Shown here: one piece after another, positions 1 through 6,288 of the stretch
How the letters are laid out: each line of letters begins with the position of its first letter
How positions within the stretch are numbered: position 1 is the first letter of the stretch
NCBI GenBank assembly: GCA_002733465.1
Contig: NVVT01000011.1
Span: 23,629 to 29,916 of the forward strand
Length of the DNA stretch: 6,288 nucleotides
Source: Kangiella sp.
GTDB lineage: Bacteria > Pseudomonadota > Gammaproteobacteria > Enterobacterales > Kangiellaceae
Direction of reading: 5' to 3'
Position numbers and translations under genes: made by a program
Notes under the pieces: model-generated
Told to the model about the DNA's origin: nothing
Databases searched by the model: none
The model's input: the letters and a program-made list of their open reading frames with translations, nothing else

Positions 1-2162
1 GAGTTAAATGATTCTTGTTCGACTGTTTTACTATCCGCATCAACAACATCTTCAACACTCAAGTTATCCATCATTTTCTTAGCGACTTGCTCACTAGTAT
101 GCGACCAAATATCGACCACTTTATTGTAACGCTCACCTTGAGTAACAAGACCGGCTGAGAACTGATCTTCAATTTCTTTAACTTCTTCTTCAGCAGCTTC
201 AATAATAGACGCTTTAGCATCAGGAATAATCATGTCATCAATACCAACTGATGCGCCAGACAATGTTGCATAATTGAAACCGGTATACATTAACTGATCG
301 GCAAATAAAACCGTTGCTTTTAGACCAAGACGTCGATAACACTGATTGATAATGGTTGAGATCGCTTTCTTAGTCATTTTACAATTAACGTACTCAAACG
401 GCATTCCAGCAGGAACGACTTCATATAATAATGCTCGTCCAACGGTTGTATCCACTATCTTAGATACTTCAACCGTATCGCCATTTTCATCTTGCTCTGT
501 AAGAGTTAAACGAACTTTAATTTTTGCATGCAATTCCGCAACGCCATTTCGGTAAGCTCTTAAAGCCTCAGCAGTATCGGAAAAGACCATGCCTTCGCCT
601 TTAACATTGATTCTTTCGCGTGTTAGATAATAAAGACCTAATACAACATCCTGCGAAGGAACAATTATGGGTTGTCCATTTGCTGGTGCTAATACATTGT
701 TTGTTGACATCATTAACGCACGACACTCAACCTGAGCTTCAATCGTTAATGGAATATGAACTGCCATTTGATCGCCATCAAAATCAGCATTGTAAGCCGC
801 ACATACCAGTGGATGGAGTTGTATGGCTTTACCTTCGATCAATACAGGTTCGAATGCTTGGATCCCTAACCTATGCAATGTTGGCGCACGGTTTAACATG
901 ACCGGATGTTCTCGAATGACTTCTTCTAGAATATCCCAAACAACAGGCTCTTCTCTTTCTACCATTTTCTTAGCGGCTTTAATCGTTGTCGCAAGACCAC
1001 GTAATTCTAGCTTTCCAAAAATGAAAGGTTTAAATAATTCGAGTGCCATTTTCTTTGGCAAACCACATTGATGTAATCTTAATGTTGGCCCAACCACGAT
1101 GACTGAACGACCGGAGTAATCTACGCGTTTTCCAAGTAGATTTTGACGGAAACGACCTTGCTTACCTTTTATCATGTCAGCAAGAGATTTAAGAGGACGT
1201 TTATTTGAACCAGTAATAGCTCGACCACGACGACCATTATCTAATAACGCATCAACCGATTCTTGAAGCATACGTTTTTCGTTACGTACGATAATATCGG
1301 GAGCATTTAAATCTAATAGACGTTTAAGACGATTATTACGGTTAATCACTCGACGATATAAATCATTCAAATCAGAGGTCGCAAAACGTCCACCTTCAAG
1401 AGGTACAAGCGGACGTAAATCTGGTGGTAAAACCGGTAAGACAGTCATGATCATCCATTCGGGCTTGTTCTCTGAATTGATAAATGCTTCAAGAACTTTT
1501 AAGCGTTTAGTAAATTTCTTTAACTTGGTTTCAGAATTTGTATTCGGAATTTCTTCACGGATTTCTTTAGCTTCGTCTTTCACATCGAGTTGAACCAAAA
1601 GATCTAAGATAGCTTCTGCGCCCATTTTAGCGTCAAATTCATCACCAAATTCTTCTAATGAATCTAAGTAAGCTTCTTCATTTAACAACTGACGTCTTTC
1701 TAAAGTTGTCATTCCTGGCTCTGTTACCACAAAAGCTTCAAAATAAAGAACTCGTTCGATATCTCTTAAGGTCATATCTAACAACAAACCAATACGCGAT
1801 GGTAAAGATTTTAAGAACCAAATATGTGCTACTGGACATGCTAGGTCAATATGACCCATACGTTCACGTCTTACTTTTGCTAGCGCAACTTCAACTCCAC
1901 ATTTTTCACAGATAACACCGCGATGTTTAAGTCTTTTATATTTACCACATAGGCATTCATAATCTTTGACCGGCCCAAATATCTTGGCACAAAAAAGACC
2001 GTCTCTTTCAGGCTTAAATGTTCGATAGTTAATCGTCTCTGGCTTTTTAACTTCACCATAAGACCAAGACTTAACAGTTTCTGGCGATGTTAAACCAATT
2101 TTAATTGAGTCAAATTCTTCAGTTTGATTCTGTTGCTTTATAAAATTTAATAAATCTTTCAA
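1..2162 (-). CDS. rpoC: DNA-directed RNA polymerase subunit beta-prime, N-terminal 720 residues (3' end outside window)
   Basis: Beta-prime is the largest catalytic subunit of RNA polymerase; with beta it forms the active-site cleft in the cytoplasm. I translated the frame by hand: 720 codons without a stop or frameshift, running off at base 1. Landmarks fall at E. coli numbering: zinc-binding cysteines C70, C72, C85 and C88 (codons within 1899-1955); lid about 250-263; sigma-binding clamp helices about 264-307; rudder about 308-327; switch 2 with K334, R337 and R339; active-site R425 in NRAPTLHR; catalytic NADFDGDQMAVH with metal-binding D460, D462 and D464 (771-785); and the secondary-channel rim coiled coil about 645-700. 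The window ends at N720, before the F-loop, bridge helix and trigger loop. The start is TTG at 2160-2162: it gives MKDLLNFIK, matching the family N-terminus MKDLLKFLK. The frame has a stop at 2199-2201 with no ATG between, and the first internal Met is residue 102. A strong Shine-Dalgarno lies 8 bases upstream. It follows rpoB by 118 bases and is probably cotranscribed. Confidence 0.98.
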   Translation of the reverse strand, partial: MKDLLNFIKQQNQTEEFDSIKIGLTSPETVKSWSYGEVKKPETINYRTFKPERDGLFCAKIFGPVKDYECLCGKYKRLKHRGVICEKCGVEVALAKVRRERMGHIDLACPVAHIWFLKSLPSRIGLLLDMTLRDIERVLYFEAFVVTEPGMTTLERRQLLNEEAYLDSLEEFGDEFDAKMGAEAILDLLVQLDVKDEAKEIREEIPNTNSETKLKKFTKRLKVLEAFINSENKPEWMIMTVLPVLPPDLRPLVPLEGGRFATSDLNDLYRRVINRNNRLKRLLDLNAPDIIVRNEKRMLQESVDALLDNGRRGRAITGSNKRPLKSLADMIKGKQGRFRQNLLGKRVDYSGRSVIVVGPTLRLHQCGLPKKMALELFKPFIFGKLELRGLATTIKAAKKMVEREEPVVWDILEEVIREHPVMLNRAPTLHRLGIQAFEPVLIEGKAIQLHPLVCAAYNADFDGDQMAVHIPLTIEAQVECRALMMSTNNVLAPANGQPIIVPSQDVVLGLYYLTRERINVKGEGMVFSDTAEALRAYRNGVAELHAKIKVRLTLTEQDENGDTVEVSKIVDTTVGRALLYEVVPAGMPFEYVNCKMTKKAISTIINQCYRRLGLKATVLFADQLMYTGFNYATLSGASVGIDDMIIPDAKASIIEAAEEEVKEIEDQFSAGLVTQGERYNKVVDIWSHTSEQVAKKMMDNLSVEDVVDADSKTVEQESFN

Positions 2163-2168
2163 CTGTTT

Positions 2169-2176
2169 CTCCTCCC
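2169..2176 (-). promoter_or_regulatory. rpoC: Strong Shine-Dalgarno site of rpoC
   Basis: The transcript reads GGGAGGAG from 2176 to 2169, an extended match to the anti-Shine-Dalgarno end of 16S rRNA. The GGAGG core (2175 to 2171) ends 8 bases before the TTG start at 2162, which is good spacing. It fixes the rpoC start and may compensate for the weak start codon. Confidence 0.9.
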
Positions 2177-2209
2177 GGAGTAAAATTATAACTGAGGGTT
2201 AAGTTGGCT

Positions 2210-2226
2210 GCTGTTTTTCAAACAGC
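2210..2226 (-). repeat. Small stem-loop in the rpoB-rpoC leader
   Basis: GCTGTTT (2210-2216) and AAACAGC (2220-2226) form a perfect 7-bp stem; in the transcript the loop is GAA. It lies downstream of the larger overlapping hairpins and 47 bases before the rpoC start codon. No U run follows, so it is not a terminator. It could stabilise the mRNA or be incidental. Confidence 0.4.
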
Positions 2227-2237
2227 CCTTACCGCAA

Positions 2238-2272
2238 TGCTAAGTTAAAAAAATCTAGGTTTTAACTTAGCA
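2238..2272 (-). repeat. Perfect 13-bp inverted repeat in the rpoB-rpoC spacer
   Basis: TGCTAAGTTAAAA (2238-2250) and TTTTAACTTAGCA (2260-2272) are exact reverse complements around a 9-base centre. In the transcript this is a 13-bp, A-U-rich stem. No U tract follows on either strand, so it is not a terminator itself. Its arms include the 3' arm bases and the U tract of the terminator-like hairpin at 2247-2284, so forming it would disrupt that hairpin. It could act as an antiterminator, as an RNA-processing stem between the two cistrons, or have no role. Confidence 0.6.
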
Positions 2273-2284
2273 ATTTAAACCTAG
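2247..2284 (-). terminator. Terminator-like hairpin overlapping the rpoB stop codon, followed by seven U
   Basis: On the transcript strand, CUAGGUUU (2284 to 2277) pairs perfectly with AAACCUAG (2262 to 2255) across a 14-base loop, and one A then seven U follow (2254 to 2247). Allowing one bulged A adds two more A-U pairs. The 5' arm contains the rpoB UAG stop. The shape is that of an intrinsic terminator, but the stem has only three G-C pairs and the gene downstream is the essential rpoC, so at most partial or conditional termination is plausible. It cannot coexist with the hairpin at 2238-2272, which uses the same bases. Function is inferred. Confidence 0.35.
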
Positions 2285-5200
2285 TGATCTTGATCTAACT
2301 CAATATTGAGACCCAATGATCGAATCTCTTTCACTAATACATTAAAGGATTCTGGCATGCCAGGCTCCATACGGTGATCGCCATCGACTATATTTTTATA
2401 CATTCGAGTTCGACCAACCACGTCATCAGACTTAACGGTTAACATTTCTTGTAGAGTGTAAGTTGCGCCATAAGCTTCTAATGCCCAAACTTCCATCTCT
2501 CCAAATCGCTGTCCACCAAACTGTGCTTTACCGCCAAGAGGTTGCTGAGTAACTAAGCTATATGAACCGGTTGAACGCGCATGCATTTTATCATCAACTA
2601 AGTGATTTAGTTTAAGCATATACATGTAACCAACGGTCACTGGACGCTCGAACTTTTCACCGGTACGACCATCATAAAGCCAAGATTGACCCGAACTAGC
2701 TTCACCCGCTAGCGCCAACATTTCTTTGATTTCATCTTCATTTGCACCATCAAATACTGGCGTGCCCATTGGAACACCGGCTCTCAGGTTTTCGCAAAGC
2801 TTATGAATTTCTTCATCAGTTAATTCGTTTAGATCAACCGTATCTTCACTTCTATGATTATAAACTTTCGCTAAAAACTCTCGCTTTTTAGAAACGTCTT
2901 GAGCTTCTTCAATCATGGTGTCAATTTTACGACCAATACCTTTGGCAGCCCATCCTAAATGAGTTTCGAGTATCTGTCCGATATTCATACGAGAAGGAAC
3001 ACCCAGTGGATTTAATACGATATCTACCGGCTCACCATTTTCTAAATAAGGCATGTCTTCAACAGGAACAATGTTAGAAATAACACCTTTGTTTCCATGA
3101 CGACCAGCCATCTTGTCACCAGGCTGAATACGGCGTTTAACCGCCATATATACTTTAACAATTTTCAAAACACCCGGTTGCAAGTCATCACCTTGAGTGA
3201 TTTTCTTACGTTTCACTTCTAATAAGTGATCATACTCTTGGCGTTTTTCTTCCAGATGCACCGCTAATGCTTCTAAAGACTGCTGTTGTTCATCATCACG
3301 CAATTGAATGTCTAACCATTCCGCGCTTCCAACTTCTTCAAGATATTCAGCCGTTAGCTTGCTACCCTTCTTTAAAAGATTCGGACCTTTTTCAGCAACT
3401 GAGTTTAATAACAATTTATAAGCTCGGTTATGAATATTGTCAGATAAAATTGAAAACTCATCGTTCAAATCTTTTTTGACTTGCTTCACTTGTGAAGCTT
3501 CTATACTCAATGCTCGCTGGTCTTTTTCGACACCATCACGTGTGTAAACTTGAACATCAATAATAGTACCAACCGTACCGGATGAAACTCTTTGCGACGT
3601 ATCTTTAACGTCACTCGCTTTTTCACCAAAAATTGCCCGTAAAAGTTTTTCTTCTGGGGTTAATTGCGTTTCACCTTTAGGAGTTACTTTACCCACTAAG
3701 ATATCGCCTGCTTTAACCTCTGCGCCTACATAGACAATTCCAGACTCATCTAATTTTGCTAACGCGCTTTCACCGACATTAGGGATATCCGCGGTAATTT
3801 CTTCAGAACCTAATTTGGTATCTCTTGCGATACAAGTTAGCTCTTGAATATGAATACTGGTAAATCGGTCTTCTTTTACAACATTTTCAGAAATAAGGAT
3901 TGAATCCTCAAAGTTATAACCATTCCAAGGCATGAAAGCGATCTTCATGTTTTGTCCTAATGCTAACTCACCTAAATCAGTTGATGGACCATCGGCTAAA
4001 ACATCACCGCGACCAATTTTATCCCCAACATTCACTATAGGACGTTGGTTAATACAAGTATTTTGATTTGAGCGCGTATATTTTCTAAGGTTATAAATAT
4101 CAACGCCAGCTTCACCGACTTTAGTTTCTTTATCACTCACTCGAACTACAATACGGGCAGCGTCAACAAATTCAATCACACCGCCACGATTCGCTTTCAC
4201 TATAACGCCTGAATCACGTGCAACAATTCTTTCCATTCCGGTTCCAACTAGAGGCTTTTGCGCTCTTAATGTTGGTACCGCTTGACGTTGCATGTTTGAT
4301 CCCATCAATGCACGGTTAGCATCATCATGTTCTAGGAATGGGATTAGTGATGCCGCCACGGATACAATCTGTTGTGGAGATACATCCATATATTGAATGT
4401 TATCAACCGTTGTAAAAGTAAATTCACCTTGATGACGACAAGAGATCATTTCATCTGTCATATTATCATCAGCATCCAATGTGACGTTTGCCTGCGCAAT
4501 GTGAAATTCGCCTTCTTCAATTGCCGATAAGTAGTCAATTTCAGTGGTCGCTTTTCCGTCAATGACTTTACGATAAGCTGTTTCTAAAAAACCATAATCA
4601 TTGGTTCTTGCATAACTTGCTAACGAGTTAATCAAACCAATATTAGGCCCTTCTGGTGTTTCGATGGGACATACACGACCATAGTGAGTGTGATGAACAT
4701 CTCGAACTTCAAATCCAGCTCGTTCACGAGTCAAACCACCGGGGCCTAATGCAGAAACACGACGTTTATGAGTCACTTCTGATAATGGATTATTTTGATC
4801 CATAAATTGTGAAAGCTGACTTGAACCAAAGAATTCTTTGATAGCGGCTGATACTGGTTTCGCATTGATTAAATCTTGAGGCATTAAGTTATCAGCTTCA
4901 GCCATACTTAATCTTTCTTTTACCGCTCTTTCAACACGAACGATACCAACACGGAATTGGTTTTCGGCCATTTCGCCTACGCTTCGTATTCTTCTATTAC
5001 CTAAGTGATCGATATCATCTACGGTACCTTTACCATTTCTAATATCTAATATAGTTTTAACCACTTCAATAATATCTTCTTTAGATAATATACCCGCACC
5101 TTCATCACCTTCTCGGCCAATTCGACGGTTAAACTTCATTCGTCCAACGCGTGATAAATCGTAACGGTCTTTACTAAAGAATAAGTTGGAAAATAACGCT

Positions 5201-6288
5201 TCAGCAGAATCTTTAGTTGGTGGCTCGCCAGGTCGCATCATGCGATAAATTTCAACTAATGCTTCGAGCTTATTATTGCTTGGGTCGATACGAATCGTAT
5301 CGGACATATAAGAACCACGATCTAAATCGTTAGTATAAAGTGTCTCGAATTTTTTGATTTCAACTTCATTTAGCTTTTCAAGTAACTCTTCTGTAATTTC
5401 AGAGTTAGCGGCTACTAACACTTCGCCAGTATCAGTGTCGATAATATCTCTAGCGATTGCTTTACCAATCAAATATTCAGCAGGCACTTCTAATTTTTCA
5501 ATTTTTGCTTTTTCAAGTTCTTTGATATGTCTTACGGTAATTCGTCGACCTTCTTCTACGATAACTTTTCCGCGCTTACCTTTTATATCAAAAGTAGCGG
5601 TAATTCCACGCAATCTTTCAGGAATCAAATCAACTAAAATTTCGCCTTCTTTACCAATTTCAACTTTATCGAAATCATAAAACATTTCAAGCATGTCTTG
5701 AGTCGAAAACTCTAATGCTCTTAACAAAATAGAAGCAGGAAGTTTTCGTCTTCTATCAATTCTTACAAATAAACAATCTTTTGGATCAAACTCAAAATCT
5801 AACCATGAACCACGGTAAGGGATAACTCGAGCGTTATATAACAATTTACCAGATGAATGAGTTTTTCCTTTGTCTGAATCAAAGAAAACACCCGGACTTC
5901 TATGCAACTGAGAAACAATAACTCTCTCTGTACCGTTAATGACAAAGGTACCATTATCAGTCATCAATGGCATTTCGCCCATATAGACTTCTTGTTCTCT
6001 TACTTCTTTGACGGTTTTGTTTTTATTCTCTTTATCATAGATAACTAATCTGATCTTCACGCGAAGTGGTGCAGAATAAGTAATACTTCTCATTTGACAT
6101 TCTTTTACGTCAAAAGCAGGTTCACCTAACTTGTAGCTTATGTATTCAAGCGCAGCAGATCCTGAGTAACTGGTAATAGGAAAAACAGACTTAAATGCTT
6201 TTTCTAATCCAGACTTTTCAATATTCGCTTCATTTAAAAATGCGCGATACGAATCCAATTGGATCGCAAGCAAATAAGGAACTTCTAA
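2281..6288 (-). CDS. rpoB: DNA-directed RNA polymerase subunit beta, C-terminal 1335 residues (5' end outside window)
   Basis: Beta forms one pincer of RNA polymerase and shares the active site with beta-prime; it is the rifampicin target. The frame is open to the window edge: the first visible residues LEVPYLLAIQLDS match E. coli LDVPYLLSIQLDS at about residue 22, so roughly 21 codons and the start lie beyond 6288. The TTG at 6271-6273 is an internal Leu, not the start. In order (visible numbering): protrusion and lobe with VIVSQLHRSPGVFF; insertion betaSI1, about 205-325; rifampicin region from residue 488; CPIETPEGPNIGL of the fork; NFEDSI with the E813/D814 pair at 794-795; flap; insertion betaSI2, about 933-1028; PGDKMAGRHGNKG with the K1065 and K1073 equivalents at 1059 and 1067; LGVPSRMNIGQ; NHLVDDKMH with the H1237 equivalent at 1229; and the C-terminal GGKAQFGGQRFGEMEVWALE that joins the clamp. 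Full length would be near 1356 residues against 1342 in E. coli, mostly from a betaSI2 that is 13 residues longer. Stop is TAG. No breaks. Confidence 0.99.
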   Translation of the reverse strand, partial: LEVPYLLAIQLDSYRAFLNEANIEKSGLEKAFKSVFPITSYSGSAALEYISYKLGEPAFDVKECQMRSITYSAPLRVKIRLVIYDKENKNKTVKEVREQEVYMGEMPLMTDNGTFVINGTERVIVSQLHRSPGVFFDSDKGKTHSSGKLLYNARVIPYRGSWLDFEFDPKDCLFVRIDRRRKLPASILLRALEFSTQDMLEMFYDFDKVEIGKEGEILVDLIPERLRGITATFDIKGKRGKVIVEEGRRITVRHIKELEKAKIEKLEVPAEYLIGKAIARDIIDTDTGEVLVAANSEITEELLEKLNEVEIKKFETLYTNDLDRGSYMSDTIRIDPSNNKLEALVEIYRMMRPGEPPTKDSAEALFSNLFFSKDRYDLSRVGRMKFNRRIGREGDEGAGILSKEDIIEVVKTILDIRNGKGTVDDIDHLGNRRIRSVGEMAENQFRVGIVRVERAVKERLSMAEADNLMPQDLINAKPVSAAIKEFFGSSQLSQFMDQNNPLSEVTHKRRVSALGPGGLTRERAGFEVRDVHHTHYGRVCPIETPEGPNIGLINSLASYARTNDYGFLETAYRKVIDGKATTEIDYLSAIEEGEFHIAQANVTLDADDNMTDEMISCRHQGEFTFTTVDNIQYMDVSPQQIVSVAASLIPFLEHDDANRALMGSNMQRQAVPTLRAQKPLVGTGMERIVARDSGVIVKANRGGVIEFVDAARIVVRVSDKETKVGEAGVDIYNLRKYTRSNQNTCINQRPIVNVGDKIGRGDVLADGPSTDLGELALGQNMKIAFMPWNGYNFEDSILISENVVKEDRFTSIHIQELTCIARDTKLGSEEITADIPNVGESALAKLDESGIVYVGAEVKAGDILVGKVTPKGETQLTPEEKLLRAIFGEKASDVKDTSQRVSSGTVGTIIDVQVYTRDGVEKDQRALSIEASQVKQVKKDLNDEFSILSDNIHNRAYKLLLNSVAEKGPNLLKKGSKLTAEYLEEVGSAEWLDIQLRDDEQQQSLEALAVHLEEKRQEYDHLLEVKRKKITQGDDLQPGVLKIVKVYMAVKRRIQPGDKMAGRHGNKGVISNIVPVEDMPYLENGEPVDIVLNPLGVPSRMNIGQILETHLGWAAKGIGRKIDTMIEEAQDVSKKREFLAKVYNHRSEDTVDLNELTDEEIHKLCENLRAGVPMGTPVFDGANEDEIKEMLALAGEASSGQSWLYDGRTGEKFERPVTVGYMYMLKLNHLVDDKMHARSTGSYSLVTQQPLGGKAQFGGQRFGEMEVWALEAYGATYTLQEMLTVKSDDVVGRTRMYKNIVDGDHRMEPGMPESFNVLVKEIRSLGLNIELDQDH
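4744..4827 (-). other. rpoB: Rifampicin-resistance-determining region, cluster I of rpoB, sensitive-type residues
   Basis: These codons match E. coli beta residues 507-534. The key contact positions are the sensitive type: Q513, D516 (codon 4798-4800, GAT), H526 (4768-4770, CAT) and S531 (4753-4755, TCT). The only differences from E. coli are conservative, I524V and I530V. V146 (in VIVSQLHRSPG), I572 (in PNIGLINSL) and R687 (in QRQAVPTLR) equivalents elsewhere in the gene are also unchanged. A rifampicin-sensitive polymerase is inferred; uptake or efflux cannot be judged here. Confidence 0.9.

Noticed and set aside
346..1071. Plus-strand open frames at 346-555, 620-901 and 823-1071
   Set aside because: All are antisense to the conserved catalytic half of rpoC and overlap one another; they have no family resemblance or convincing start signals.
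1658..1915. Plus-strand open frame of 85 codons
   Set aside because: Antisense to the rpoC zinc-binding and clamp region. Its Leu-rich composition follows from the Lys/Glu-rich codons on the other strand.
1..2162. Possible frameshift or pseudogene in rpoC
   Set aside because: Codon-by-codon translation gives 720 uninterrupted residues with E. coli numbering kept at all landmarks checked; the gene simply has no stop inside the window.
2185..2190. Perfect TATAAT (minus strand) 22 bases upstream of the rpoC start, a possible internal promoter
   Set aside because: At 16-18 base spacing upstream the sequence is CAGCAG-like, not a -35 hexamer. The TTGAAA nearby is 25 bases away, and there is no extended -10 TG. 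TATAAT by chance is likely in an AT-rich spacer.
3267..3479. Plus-strand open frame of 70 codons
   Set aside because: Antisense to the rpoB betaSI2 insertion, with no independent support.
5354..5680. Plus-strand open frame of 108 codons
   Set aside because: It lies wholly antisense to conserved rpoB coding sequence, is Ser/Ile-rich with no recognisable domain, and looks like a shadow of the rpoB codons.
6271..6273. TTG as a start codon for rpoB
   Set aside because: The frame continues upstream to 6288 with LEVPY, which matches E. coli beta residues about 22-26, so this TTG is an internal leucine and the true start is outside the window.

Overview
The window holds two genes, both read from the minus strand and both cut by the window edges: the end-most 1335 codons of rpoB (RNA polymerase beta subunit, 2281-6288) and, downstream of it, the first 720 codons of rpoC (beta-prime subunit, 1-2162). 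This is the conserved bacterial rpoB-rpoC operon, in which the two large subunits of the RNA polymerase core are made from one transcript. No plus-strand gene, RNA gene, mobile element or CRISPR array was found.

The organism looks like an AT-rich gammaproteobacterium (A/T-ending codons dominate throughout). Beta closely follows E. coli RpoB over its whole visible length and carries both lineage-specific insertions of the E. coli type (betaSI1 and betaSI2). Visible beta-prime keeps E. coli residue numbering at every landmark checked from residue 1 to 720. The species cannot be fixed from these genes by eye.

Layout in transcription order (right to left): rpoB enters at 6288, about 21 codons after its probable start, and stops with TAG at 2281-2283. 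A 118-base spacer (2163-2280) follows, with overlapping inverted repeats, a further small stem-loop and a strong ribosome binding site. rpoC then starts at an unusual TTG codon (2160-2162) and leaves the window at base 1, just before the F-loop and bridge helix.

The polymerase appears fully functional. Active-site residues, the beta-prime zinc site, the DFDGD metal-binding loop, and the beta-prime residues of both ppGpp sites are present, and the main rifampicin-contact residues are of the sensitive type. The most interesting non-coding signal is at the rpoB-rpoC junction. One hairpin starts inside the rpoB stop codon and is followed by seven U residues, so it looks like a weak terminator. 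It is mutually exclusive with a perfect 13-bp hairpin that consumes the U tract. This arrangement could make rpoC transcription depend on ribosomes finishing rpoB, but that is inference. Nothing here resembles a new defence or accessory system.
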